From an uncultured Phocaeicola sp. (GTDB lineage: Bacteria > Bacteroidota > Bacteroidia > Bacteroidales > Bacteroidaceae), in contig CALUKX010000012.1 in assembly GCA_944321335.1 (NCBI GenBank), forward strand, positions 1-48,817: DNA of 48,817 bases, written 5' to 3'. Positions 14,920 through 24,252 of the stretch are shown piece after piece; position 1 is the stretch's first letter; every line of letters begins with the position of its first letter. The notes beneath the pieces were generated by a model. That model made no database searches. It was given only the letters and a program-made list of their open reading frames with translations, and was not told the origin of the DNA. The translations under genes and the position numbers were made by a program.

Positions 14920-16278
14920 ATGGCAAAGATAAAGGAAATGACAGCGGGACCCTCACTGCCGCTGATTTTCAATTTCACATTGCCCCTGTTGTTGGGCAAT
15001 CTGCTGCAACAGACTTATTCGTTGGTCGATGCAGCTATCGTTGGAAAATTTTTGGGTATTAATGCATTGGCATCTGTCGGAGCAAGTACTTCGGTTGTGT
15101 TTCTGATTCTCGGATTCTGTAACGGTTGTTGCGGTGGATTCGCTATTCCTGTGGCGCAGAAGTTTGGGGCCAGGGATTACCTGGCGATGCGTCGCTTTGT
15201 GTCTGTCAGCTTGAAACTTGCTGCAGGTATGTCGTTGGCTGTTGCATTGATTACGAGTCTGCTCTGTGCATTTATCTTACGAAGCATGCAGACTCCGGAA
15301 AATATTTTCGACGGTGCCTATTATTACCTGCTGATTACCTTCATCGGAGTGCCATGTACCTTTTTCTATAACCTGCTTTCCAGTATCATCCGTGCTTTGG
15401 GCGATAGCAAGACTCCGTTTTGGTTCCTTCTTTTCTCTACTGTTCTCAATATCCTTCTCGACCTGTTCTGTATCTTAGTACTCGGTTGGGGAGTAGCTGG
15501 AGCTGCCATCGCTACGGTTTTCTCACAGGGATTGTCGGCTGTGCTCTGTTATCACTATATGTATCGGAAATTCGATATTTTGAAAACAATGGCTGCCGAC
15601 CGGAAGTTCCGTCCCGATCTGGCAAAACAATTGCTCGGAATCGGTGTGCCCATGGGATTGCAGTTCTCTATCACGGCTATCGGTAGTATCATGATGCAGA
15701 GTGCCAACAATGCTTTGGGAACAGCTTGTGTGGCTGCCTTTACTGCTGCCATGCGAATCAAGATGTTCTTCATGTGTGCGCTCGACAGTTTGGGTATGGC
15801 GATGGCTACTTATAGCGGACAGAACTATGGGGCCGGTAAGCCCGACCGTATCTGGCAGGGCATCAAGTCGGCTGCTTTGATGATGATGATTTACATAGCC
15901 GTGGTGAATGTGATTATCTGGGGATGGGCGGAGAATTTTGCTACACTTTTCATTGATTCCAGCGAATCGTTGGTGCTTGCCTTGACTGCCCAATTTGTTC
16001 ATGTCAATGTATCGTTCTTCCCGTTGCTCGGTTTGTTGAGTATCTTGCGTTACTCTATCCAGGGTGCAGGATACACTAAGCTGGCTATGTTTTCGGGAGT
16101 TTCAGAAATGGTGGCACGAATACTGATTTCCGTTATCGCCGTGCCTATCTGGGGATTCTGGGGAATCTGTTTCGGTGACCCGACCGCATGGCTGTTTGCC
16201 TGTGCATTTCTGATTCCGGCATTTACGTATGTGTATCGTCGTCTGCATGTTATTGTAGCCAAGGAACAGCGTGTCTGA
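14920..16278 (+). CDS. MATE family multidrug/metabolite exporter
   Basis: A 452-residue MatE protein with the usual two bundles of six membrane helices. Family features are the opening 'GPSLPLIFNFTLPLLLGNLLQQTYSLVDAAIVGKFLG' region (two-residue charge-poor helix 1 and 'D..IVG.FLG') and the repeat 'IRALGDSKTPFW' and 'GAGKPDRIW'. It is closest in style to the DinF/NorM-type Bacteroidota transporters. These export cationic drugs or metabolites using Na+ or H+ gradients; the substrate cannot be told from sequence. It has its own promoter and converges on the next gene with only six bases between stop codons, so transcripts may overlap. Confidence 0.9.
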   Translation: MAKIKEMTAGPSLPLIFNFTLPLLLGNLLQQTYSLVDAAIVGKFLGINALASVGASTSVVFLILGFCNGCCGGFAIPVAQKFGARDYLAMRRFVSVSLKLAAGMSLAVALITSLLCAFILRSMQTPENIFDGAYYYLLITFIGVPCTFFYNLLSSIIRALGDSKTPFWFLLFSTVLNILLDLFCILVLGWGVAGAAIATVFSQGLSAVLCYHYMYRKFDILKTMAADRKFRPDLAKQLLGIGVPMGLQFSITAIGSIMMQSANNALGTACVAAFTAAMRIKMFFMCALDSLGMAMATYSGQNYGAGKPDRIWQGIKSAALMMMIYIAVVNVIIWGWAENFATLFIDSSESLVLALTAQFVHVNVSFFPLLGLLSILRYSIQGAGYTKLAMFSGVSEMVARILISVIAVPIWGFWGICFGDPTAWLFACAFLIPAFTYVYRRLHVIVAKEQRV

Positions 16279-16284
16279 ACCTTA

Positions 16285-17028
16285 TCAGTTGCGGATGGGC
16301 AGTCTTTTCCATAGCCAGGCCGGTATCAGTTTCCAGAAGAATACGAGGATGCGGTATCTTCCATCGATGACCAATACCCGTTTGTGTCGTTTCAGTCCTT
16401 TTACAATCGATTGGGCAACCTTCTCGGGGCGCATCAGCATGGGGTAGTGCTTGCTGTCGTTGAGGATGGCCGTGGCGACGAAACCGGGACGGATGTCGGT
16501 AAAAGTAATCTGTAGTTTCTTCATGCGTGCCAACTGTTCCAGCGCATCGATGTAGGTATTCTGAAACCGTTTGGTCGCCGAATAGGATGGGGCGATTCCC
16601 AAGCCTTTGGTTCCTGCGATGGAACTGATTACAGCCAGATGTCCGCCACCATGCTGTTGGAAATAACGGAAAGCTGTGGTAACCATCCGAGTAAAGCCGG
16701 TACCGTTTGTTTCCAGAGTATTCAATTCAATTTCTTTTTCCAATTCGAAATTCTGTTTCCCTATGCCGGAGCTGTGCAGATACAGATTCATTCCACCGAC
16801 TTCATCAATCAGTTTCATCAGTTCTTCATCGGCTTCTTCCTTGCAGATATCTATGACACGGATGGAGATTCGTTCGGGAGCTTCCGACCGGATTTCCTTC
16901 AATAGTTCTTCCCGGCGTCCAGCTATTCCCAATCGCCATCCTTCTTTCAACAGAATCATCGCTACTTCATATCCGATTCCGGATGTGGCTCCTACAATGA
17001 CGGCTTTTTTTTCTCTGGTCTGTTCCAT
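16285..17028 (-). CDS. Short-chain dehydrogenase/reductase
   Basis: A 247-residue classical SDR from the ATG at 17028 (MEQTREKKAVIVGATSGIG). A TTG at 17058 would add ten unsupported residues that abut the upstream stop. The nucleotide-binding GATSGIG is at 13-19. The catalytic triad is Ser135/136 (ISSIAG), Tyr149 and Lys153 (YSATK). The Arg-rich segment AGRRE (36-40) after strand 2 suggests NADPH preference. The hydrophobic C-terminal stretch 'VFFWKLIPAWLW' may attach it to the membrane. It starts 26 nt after the helicase stop and is probably co-transcribed with it. The substrate is unknown. Confidence 0.88.
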   Translation of the reverse strand: MEQTREKKAVIVGATSGIGYEVAMILLKEGWRLGIAGRREELLKEIRSEAPERISIRVIDICKEEADEELMKLIDEVGGMNLYLHSSGIGKQNFELEKEIELNTLETNGTGFTRMVTTAFRYFQQHGGGHLAVISSIAGTKGLGIAPSYSATKRFQNTYIDALEQLARMKKLQITFTDIRPGFVATAILNDSKHYPMLMRPEKVAQSIVKGLKRHKRVLVIDGRYRILVFFWKLIPAWLWKRLPIRN

Positions 17029-17054
17029 AAGTTGATTCAGTTTATCGGTTCGGT

Positions 17055-20000
17055 TCAACGGTTGCTTCTGATTTCATACATGAAGGTTTCGGATGCGGGG
17101 GCATCTTCAGCTCCTTGGGCATAATAGAATTTTCCTTCGAATGGCATCTGTTCACTCAACGGACGAAGTTCCTTGGTGAGATGGGCGCAGAACGTGTTAT
17201 ATGAATGGTTGTTCATGCGTCGTCCGGCATCATCACGATAAATGGTTACATAATGGTTGAGCGGACGGGCGTGTATCAGTTGGTTGATTTCCAAAGCCAA
17301 CCCCCTTGCTTCTTGAGGAGAAATTCGGTCGAAAAGATTGGAAAGGTTGAATACTATCAGTTCCGATAGGACCGAATGTGAGGACCAGAACTTGACAGGT
17401 ACGGCAGCCAGTCGCGGATAGAAGCTTGTCAATGCGTGGTGATAGGCCTCTGTCTCGAAGAATTTACGGGCCATGTCATCCATTTCTTCAGTCGGATAGA
17501 TGCCAAGGTATGCCAGGTCCAGGTGAGGCTGACGGCGGCAACAGTCGATAAATGCCAGTCCGGAGGCTCCGCTTTCATAACTGAGATCGCAGAATACGAT
17601 TCGTCCCGATACGTTGTGGATGGCTGTGTTCAACCAGTTTCCGCTGGTTTCGAACAAGGCTTTGGCTGCAGAATATTGTCGGCACATGTAGTAGAACGAA
17701 TACAGGTCTATATGTTCCTTTGCTGAGAGTTCGACAGAGTTTTTTTCAGTTGTCGGGAAGTCAAAACGTCCGTAGGCTGTTAGTTCCCGGGCATACGTAT
17801 CATTCAACTGATGTGTTTCCAATACGTTCCGATATGCTTTTGCGACAATAGTTTCGAACGGCTTGTAGAAGTGTGCCGGTAGTTCGTAATTGTCGGTCTT
17901 CAAATCCCATGCTTCCCCGTATTCGGGAAGGTCAAAATCTCCCTTGCAGAACGAATCTACATCGGTTTCGATATAGCCGTTGTGTAGCCGTATGTATTCC
18001 ATCAGTTTGTAGAAAGTGATATTCGCTCCGAGTATTTCCGGGTTTCCGGTCAGGAAGAGCTGCTTACGAGCACGGGTAATTGCAACGTTCAGTTTGCGGT
18101 CAATCCAGAACTCACCTTCACGGAACGTGTTAGCAGTAAGGAAATTCAACTGACCGAAATTACGGATGGTAAACGAATAGATGATTACATCGCGCTGGCT
18201 GCCTTGGTAACGTTCGACCGTATCAATGGAGATATCGTTAAGGGCAGGGATGCCAAGCTTTCCGATTTCCTTGCGTATCATTGCTATCTGATTGCGGTAA
18301 GGTACGATTACTCCTACCGTCTTGTTCGGGTTGAAGTTGTCGGATGTCAGCCTGTATATCCGTTGCAACAATGCGGCTACAATGCGTGCTTCGTTCAGAT
18401 TCGTCTTTTCCGAATAGGTCGAGAGTTCAGGAGCGGCTGTCGGGATGAAAACCATACGGCGGTTCATCACCAGACGATCCAGATTGTCGTTCGGCTCTTG
18501 ATTGGTGGAATAGGGCAACACTTCTTCCTGATGAGGGAGTGGAACAGGCTCCAACTGCTCACGGAAGTAGAAAGCATGGTTCGGAAATTCGGATATGGCC
18601 GGATGCATACGGCCTTGCTTGTGCAGAATACTGTGGAAGGCTTCATCGCTTTGTTTGTAAAGTCGCTCGAAAAGCGAACTTCTGCAGTCGTTCAGACCGA
18701 TTTGCTGTAGTAACGGATCGGTTACCTGTGCTTCCTCTGCACTTTGTTGGGCAATGGCAGGAAGCTGCTTGTAGTCGCCGATAAGGATGAATTTATCTAT
18801 GGCATTCTCCCGTTCGTGACGGGCTGCAAGAATCCCGATCAGATCGGGCTCCAATATCTGTGAGGCCTCGTCGATAATGGCAAGGGAGAAATGTTTCAAA
18901 TTGAACAGATACAGTTTCCCGTTGATGGCTGTTGTGGTTCCTACAAAGATACGGGTACGGTTGATTTTCTGTTGGATGTCCACCATCTTGGGGCAGTCAT
19001 TGAGACTATTCTTCAATAAGTAAGGAACGAAACGTTTGTCACACGACAGCTCATTACCGATGCGGAAGAACGGAGTATGTTCCGCTATACCCGAATCGAC
19101 CAACATTGCACAGATTTCATCGACAGCCCGGTTGGTATAGGATAGTAACAGAAGAGACGCTTCCGGATCAGTCAAAGCCTCTTCTACCATGTATCGCAAT
19201 GCACACGAAGTCTTTCCGGTTCCTGGAGGGCCTACCAGCAGGAAATAGTCGTCGCTCTGTTTTTCTTTCAGAATCAGCTCATCGAAACGTCCGTATGAGC
19301 CGTTGAGTGTACGGGAAGTGTTACGGGTGGGAGTACGGAGTCCCAGCAACAATTCCTTCCGGTCGGCTCGTGCATAAAGAAAAGAGTACAATCCCCTTAA
19401 TCCGTTGGTTGCCGAAATGTCCGAAGCATCATGTTCAATGGCAAATACTTCCTCTTTCCCGCCGATGATATCCTTGTTTTGCTGTCCGTTACGCAGAAGT
19501 ATGGTAATGCTTTCGGGACGGATTTCTTGGATATTGCCTTTCATCAGAATCTGTTTGCGTACATCGGGCTCACCTTTATATGCATAGAAAACAATGATAT
19601 CGCCTGTACGGAAATTAGGCAGGAAGTCTTCTTCCTGTTGCGGTATATTCAGTTCAATTATATCGTATCCTTTGTTCGGTGCACTCTTTCGTTTGTCGGT
19701 TATAGTCAGACCAAGCAGTATATTTCCCGACTCAATTTTCTCTGCCAAAGGTGTATGCCATAGGCTTGCGAATCCGCTTGACGGATCGGTATTTCCTCCG
19801 GTCTTGTTTAGAAGCTGTTCTTTGGCTACGAAGGTATAGAAACGGTTGAAGTAAGCACGTTCCAACGGAGTGCAGCGTTTCAATGTTCGGATGGTTTCTT
19901 CCAGTTGAGGTTCCTGATAGTCGGTCCATAGTTTGGAATGTACCTGGGCTTCATTCAACAGATCGGTAGAAAGTTCCTCGACAACCTTGCCGATAGCACC

Positions 20001-21347
20001 TTCACTCAAAGCGGTTTCGTTTACTACTATCTTGTTGCGTAGCATCATTGCCTCACGGAAAAGACGTTCGGAAAAATGTTCGATCATCAATCCGTCGGGG
20101 TAACGTGAATAGAGTAGAAAGGTCTGCAAATCGCCAGTTTCCTTTCCGAAGTTATACATCAGTACACCTTGATAGAGCATCATCTGAATGAAATGTTCTT
20201 CCTTGTGACGGCGGTTGAACTCATCGCGTTTTCCCGATTTCTGTTCGATAAGAACCTTGAAGTCTTTCTGCAACATATCGGTACGTCCTTGCAGGCCGAG
20301 ACGCTCGCAGATAAAAGAGGCTTCGAGCAAGGTTTTGTGTTTGTCGAACGACTGGATGTTGCGTGGCAATACATCGTGTACAAACGAGCGTATGTTCATC
20401 ATTTGGCTCTGTGCATCCGAATGGAATTGGGATGGAATAGAACAGGTGCAGAACTCCAATGCTGCAGTGGCAAAGAATTTCTTCAAGGTAGTAGCATAGT
20501 CTACAGGAGTCGCTCCATCCTCGTTGATGTAATCATTGAGGAACTGGCTGGCAAGGTTACCCAAAAGAATCGGGGCAGTGTTGGCGCGTGGCTTTATCTT
20601 GTTGATAAAATAGTTGTACGGATGATGGCCGTATTGTTGGAAACAGTTGGCCAGCGAACTGATATCAATTAGGAAATCGGGCTGGACTACAATCAGACCG
20701 GGTATATAATGATTCTCTTCGTCCACACGAACATCGAGCAAATTGAGCTGCAGATTTTCTGAAAGCAAATCTTTTACGTACAATAAATCTCCGTTGTATC
20801 CGCCTTTTTCAAAATTGATAATGATGAAAGGATCATCCTCGCTGTCGGTAGCTGCAGAAATCTGGCTGTCGTTCCAACTTGTTACCGATGCGCGGACGTA
20901 GGGTATGTGCGACAACCGTGTCCCTTTGTATGGTCGGTTGGAGTGGGGGATTTCCGGAAGAAATACTGAAGGGATATCTTCTTCGAAAGCCAATGAAATG
21001 AAACGGACGATTGCCCGCAGATCGTAGAGATATTCCTCCATCACCGGTTGGAAGTCGTCGCGCATAGCCGCATTGCAGTTACGACGCATGGTCTGGATGG
21101 CATATTTGTCGGATGGAGTCATCCGCTTTTCCTTGCATACGTAGTCTAGTCGGGAGAACATATTGGCGAAGGTAAACGTAACTCCTGAAGTCAGTTCATA
21201 GCAAGCCTGCTCCAATACTTTATACAGGAGGATGTATTTTGCCCGGATGTTGTCGGGAGCGGCGGCTGGTTGTCGGTGAATCTTTTCGATACGGTTGAAA
21301 AGGTCGAACGACTGTAATTCTATATGATTGTTGGATGTTGTCGGCAT
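17055..21347 (-). CDS. Dna2-like nuclease-helicase (PD-(D/E)XK + SF1B helicase)
   Basis: A 1430-residue fusion. Residues about 340-400 form a RecB/Cas4-type PD-(D/E)XK nuclease: Glu343 in LLEAS, GRTD (354-357), EQKSGK (368-373), then the Q..LYQ..LM helix. The SF1B (Upf1/Dna2-like) helicase has Walker A GPPGTGKT (706-713), motif Ia SYTNRAVDEI, Walker B IIDEASQ (824-830), motif III GDYKQLPA (857-864), motif V 'DTVERYQGSQRDVIIYSF' and motif VI LNVAITRARKQLFLTG. I do not see the four Fe-S cysteines that surround the nuclease in eukaryotic Dna2. About 300 C-terminal residues after motif VI have no family I can name. It probably processes DNA flaps or ends in repair. It is monocistronic or forms a pair with the SDR gene. 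Confidence 0.85.
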   Translation of the reverse strand: MPTTSNNHIELQSFDLFNRIEKIHRQPAAAPDNIRAKYILLYKVLEQACYELTSGVTFTFANMFSRLDYVCKEKRMTPSDKYAIQTMRRNCNAAMRDDFQPVMEEYLYDLRAIVRFISLAFEEDIPSVFLPEIPHSNRPYKGTRLSHIPYVRASVTSWNDSQISAATDSEDDPFIIINFEKGGYNGDLLYVKDLLSENLQLNLLDVRVDEENHYIPGLIVVQPDFLIDISSLANCFQQYGHHPYNYFINKIKPRANTAPILLGNLASQFLNDYINEDGATPVDYATTLKKFFATAALEFCTCSIPSQFHSDAQSQMMNIRSFVHDVLPRNIQSFDKHKTLLEASFICERLGLQGRTDMLQKDFKVLIEQKSGKRDEFNRRHKEEHFIQMMLYQGVLMYNFGKETGDLQTFLLYSRYPDGLMIEHFSERLFREAMMLRNKIVVNETALSEGAIGKVVEELSTDLLNEAQVHSKLWTDYQEPQLEETIRTLKRCTPLERAYFNRFYTFVAKEQLLNKTGGNTDPSSGFASLWHTPLAEKIESGNILLGLTITDKRKSAPNKGYDIIELNIPQQEEDFLPNFRTGDIIVFYAYKGEPDVRKQILMKGNIQEIRPESITILLRNGQQNKDIIGGKEEVFAIEHDASDISATNGLRGLYSFLYARADRKELLLGLRTPTRNTSRTLNGSYGRFDELILKEKQSDDYFLLVGPPGTGKTSCALRYMVEEALTDPEASLLLLSYTNRAVDEICAMLVDSGIAEHTPFFRIGNELSCDKRFVPYLLKNSLNDCPKMVDIQQKINRTRIFVGTTTAINGKLYLFNLKHFSLAIIDEASQILEPDLIGILAARHERENAIDKFILIGDYKQLPAIAQQSAEEAQVTDPLLQQIGLNDCRSSLFERLYKQSDEAFHSILHKQGRMHPAISEFPNHAFYFREQLEPVPLPHQEEVLPYSTNQEPNDNLDRLVMNRRMVFIPTAAPELSTYSEKTNLNEARIVAALLQRIYRLTSDNFNPNKTVGVIVPYRNQIAMIRKEIGKLGIPALNDISIDTVERYQGSQRDVIIYSFTIRNFGQLNFLTANTFREGEFWIDRKLNVAITRARKQLFLTGNPEILGANITFYKLMEYIRLHNGYIETDVDSFCKGDFDLPEYGEAWDLKTDNYELPAHFYKPFETIVAKAYRNVLETHQLNDTYARELTAYGRFDFPTTEKNSVELSAKEHIDLYSFYYMCRQYSAAKALFETSGNWLNTAIHNVSGRIVFCDLSYESGASGLAFIDCCRRQPHLDLAYLGIYPTEEMDDMARKFFETEAYHHALTSFYPRLAAVPVKFWSSHSVLSELIVFNLSNLFDRISPQEARGLALEINQLIHARPLNHYVTIYRDDAGRRMNNHSYNTFCAHLTKELRPLSEQMPFEGKFYYAQGAEDAPASETFMYEIRSNR

Positions 21348-21378
21348 CTGGTACTAATCTTCATTGATGAATTTCATC

Positions 21379-21386
21379 CAAAGATA
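21379..21386 (-). promoter_or_regulatory. -7 box of the nuclease-helicase gene
   Basis: The reverse strand reads TATCTTTG, 31 nt upstream of the ATG at 21347. No clear -33 box is visible. Confidence 0.5.
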
Positions 21387-21530
21387 CGATTTTTTAGCGA
21401 AACGTGCGAGTTTGTTTTCATTGGTAAGTTTAAGGTCGGTTCAGCTTGAATTGTAGAGCAAATCAGGAATACTTAATCTATATGTGTGAAATTGTTTCGG
21501 TTAATAGTCATAGTACACTGCAGTTTGAGC

Positions 21531-21569
21531 AAAAAAAAGGTGAAAGCAAAATAAAGCTGCTTTCACCTT
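21531..21569 (-). terminator. Terminator of the copA gene
   Basis: On the reverse strand a perfect 12-bp stem, AAGGTGAAAGCA (21569-21558) with TGCTTTCACCTT (21548-21537), is followed by a run of eight T. It ends the transcript about 40 nt after the copA stop. Confidence 0.85.
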
Positions 21570-21610
21570 AACAGATTGTATATTATGTAGTTGGATGCTT
21601 TAAAAATTTT

Positions 21611-24172
21611 TTATTCAAAGCTATTTTCGGAGATAGTGTAATCGCCTGCTTTCTCCGTAATGATGTGTTGCAGTTCTTCGATGCTCAATGGTGCATCCTT
21701 GTATTCGACAACAGCAACCGGAGGATCGAGGGTTACCGTTACCTTCGCATCGGCGATGGTACTCAATGCCTTTTCTACATGCATACGGCAATGGTTGCAC
21801 ATCATTCCCTCTATCTTGTATTCCTTATGGATGATAGATGTTTCTGTTTCTACAACCGGATTCTGCATGGTTTTCTGTGGCATAGATAATGTTTCTTCCA
21901 TAACCTTCTCAACTGCTGTCGGCTCCGGGTCGGCGTTATTGCTTGTCGCACAGCTCTGACCGATACGTTTGTTGCGCAGACGCAGACTGTTGGTTACTAC
22001 ACTGACACTACTCATTGCCATAGTCGCTCCCGCAATCATCGGATTCAAAAGGAAACCGTTGATAGGATAGAGGATTCCGGCAGCGATAGGAACACCGATC
22101 AGGTTATAGATGAAAGCCCAAAACAGATTCTCGCGGATGGTACGTACGGTCAGTACCGACAGACGGATGGCATCCGAAATTTTGGTCAGATCGGATGATA
22201 TGATGGTCATCTTGGCTACATCCATAGCGATATCACTGCCTTTACCCATCGCAATACTCAAATCGGCCTGTGCCAAAGCTGCACTGTCGTTGATGCCGTC
22301 GCCAACCATGGCCACCCGATGTCCTTCAGCCTGAAGCTTCTTCACATATTCGGCTTTCTGCTGCGGAAGCACTTCAGCTTCGAAACGGCGAATACCTGCT
22401 TCTTTTGCAATAGTCTCGGCTGTAGTCCGATTATCTCCGGTAAGCATTACCACTTCGATTCCTTGTTTCTGCAAATCGGCGATAGCTGTCTTCGAACTTT
22501 CCTTGATGCGGTCGGTAATGGCTGCAACTGCCAATGCATCCTTTTCATCTGCAAACCAGATAACAGTCTTCGATTCGTTCTTGAAGCGGTCGGCAGCCTG
22601 TTGCAGTTCGGCCGGAATGGTGATTTTGCATTCTTCCATCATCCTTTGGTTTCCCGACAGATAAAGCATGCCGTTTATCCGTCCTTTCACACCTTCGCCG
22701 GTGATGCTTTCGAAACTATTTACGGGCAGGATTTCGGTATTCAGATAATCGGTTACGGCTGTGGCAAGCGGATGTTCCGATTGTTTTTCCAGACTATAGA
22801 AAGCCTGACGGATGGATTTGTCGTCGGTGGTCCAGACCAGATCGGTAACTTTCGGTTTACCTTCGGTAATGGTTCCTGTCTTGTCGAGTACGATGGTATC
22901 AACCTTCCGTGCTATTTCGAGACTTTCCGCGTCTTTGATCAGGATTCCTTGTTCGGCACCTTTACCGATACCCACCATGATGGCGGTAGGAGTAGCCAGT
23001 CCCAAAGCACAAGGACAAGCAATAATCAGTACCGTAACGGCTGCCAACAATCCGTGGGTGAAACCGTTCTCAGGGTCGAGTATGAGCCAAAGAATGAACG
23101 ATATCAGGGCAATGCACATAATCGTAGGAACGAATATTCCGGCAATCTTATCGACCAGTTTCTGTACCGGAGCCTTGCTGCCTTGGGCATCCTGAACCAT
23201 CTTGATGATGTGTGCCAACATGGTATCGGCTCCCACTTTCTCGGCTTTGAAGCAGAAACTTCCTTTCTGATTGATTGTACCTGCAAAAACCGGACTGCCT
23301 GTCTGCTTGTTTACCGGAACAGGTTCGCCGCTCAGCATACTTTCATCGACATACGAAGCACCTTCAGTTACCGAACCGTCAACGGCAATCCGTTCACCCG
23401 GTCGTACCAGTACGATGTTTCCAACTGCCAGTTGTTTGATATCGATTTCCTTTTCACTGCCATCGGCGTTCAGGACTGTAACCGTTTTAGGCTGCAAACC
23501 CATCAGTTTCTTGATGGCGGCAGATGTATTGCCCTTGGCGCGCTCTTCAAGCAGTCGTCCTAATAAAATGAAAGCGATGATAACACTGGCGGCTTCGAAA
23601 TGAACATGTGGGGTAACCCCTCTTGAAATCCAGAATTCAGGGAAAAAGAGATTGAACAGACTGAAAAGGTAAGCGATGCCGGTACTGTTGGCAACCAACG
23701 TATCCATATTGACCGAACGATGCTTCAGCTGTTTCCATGCATTGATGTAGAATCCGCTTCCCAACCAGAAGACTACTGGAGTGGAAAGTATCCACATTAT
23801 ATAATTGGCATAAGGTATATCCATGAAGAACATGCCGATTACAGCCACCGGCAAAGCCAGGATAATGGCCCATGTCGTACGGAATTTCAATTGCCTGTAG
23901 CGCTTTTCGTGAGCTTCTTCGGCTTCCTTAACCAAATCCTTTTCGGTTTCTATAAGCAAATCGTATCCGGCGTCCTGAAGCGCTTTCTTCAGTTTTCCCG
24001 GATTACAGAGCGATGTATCGTATTCGACGGTAGCTGTGGCCGCTGCATAATTCACACTGGCCTCCTTTACGCCTTCCTGTTGGTTCAAAGCCTTGTCGAC
24101 TCTGGCTGCGCACGCTGCACAGCTCATTTCCAGAACAGGGAAAGTCTGTTTGGTAATCTTTGACTGATTCAT
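21611..24172 (-). CDS. copA: Copper-transporting P1B-type ATPase with terminal metal-binding domains at both ends
   Basis: An 853-residue heavy-metal P-type ATPase. The N-terminal HMA domain has MSCAAC (Cys18, Cys21), followed by membrane helices MA-MB and M1-M6. The A-domain motif is SGEPVPV (281-287). The ion motif CPC is at 386-388 in ACPCALGLATP, which indicates Cu+/Ag+ specificity. The phosphorylated aspartate lies in DKTGT (430-434), with SEHPLATAV and GDGINDS following. Helix M6 carries the YN and M..SS residues of the Cu+ subgroup (FIYNLIG; AMSSVS). Unusually, a second HMA domain sits at the C-terminus (GMMCNHC, Cys792 and Cys795) after a linker of about 45 residues. It exports Cu+ from the cytoplasm. 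The regulator gene upstream is on the same strand. Confidence 0.95.
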   Translation of the reverse strand: MNQSKITKQTFPVLEMSCAACAARVDKALNQQEGVKEASVNYAAATATVEYDTSLCNPGKLKKALQDAGYDLLIETEKDLVKEAEEAHEKRYRQLKFRTTWAIILALPVAVIGMFFMDIPYANYIMWILSTPVVFWLGSGFYINAWKQLKHRSVNMDTLVANSTGIAYLFSLFNLFFPEFWISRGVTPHVHFEAASVIIAFILLGRLLEERAKGNTSAAIKKLMGLQPKTVTVLNADGSEKEIDIKQLAVGNIVLVRPGERIAVDGSVTEGASYVDESMLSGEPVPVNKQTGSPVFAGTINQKGSFCFKAEKVGADTMLAHIIKMVQDAQGSKAPVQKLVDKIAGIFVPTIMCIALISFILWLILDPENGFTHGLLAAVTVLIIACPCALGLATPTAIMVGIGKGAEQGILIKDAESLEIARKVDTIVLDKTGTITEGKPKVTDLVWTTDDKSIRQAFYSLEKQSEHPLATAVTDYLNTEILPVNSFESITGEGVKGRINGMLYLSGNQRMMEECKITIPAELQQAADRFKNESKTVIWFADEKDALAVAAITDRIKESSKTAIADLQKQGIEVVMLTGDNRTTAETIAKEAGIRRFEAEVLPQQKAEYVKKLQAEGHRVAMVGDGINDSAALAQADLSIAMGKGSDIAMDVAKMTIISSDLTKISDAIRLSVLTVRTIRENLFWAFIYNLIGVPIAAGILYPINGFLLNPMIAGATMAMSSVSVVTNSLRLRNKRIGQSCATSNNADPEPTAVEKVMEETLSMPQKTMQNPVVETETSIIHKEYKIEGMMCNHCRMHVEKALSTIADAKVTVTLDPPVAVVEYKDAPLSIEELQHIITEKAGDYTISENSFE

Positions 24173-24201
24173 AATCTGAATGCTTTTTACTTATCTGTCT
24201 G

Positions 24202-24209
24202 CAAAGATA
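24202..24209 (-). promoter_or_regulatory. -7 box of copA
   Basis: The reverse strand reads TATCTTTG, 29 nt before the copA ATG at 24172. copA therefore probably has its own start as well as any read-through from the regulator gene. Confidence 0.5.
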
Positions 24210-24252
24210 CATGATACTATCGGCAAAGCATTTACAGAATTATGGATATCAT

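Noticed and set aside
22319-23563. Long open frame (414 codons) on the plus strand inside copA
   Set aside because: It lies wholly antisense to a strongly conserved P-type ATPase gene, has no family motif and no promoter; it arises from codon bias on the other strand.
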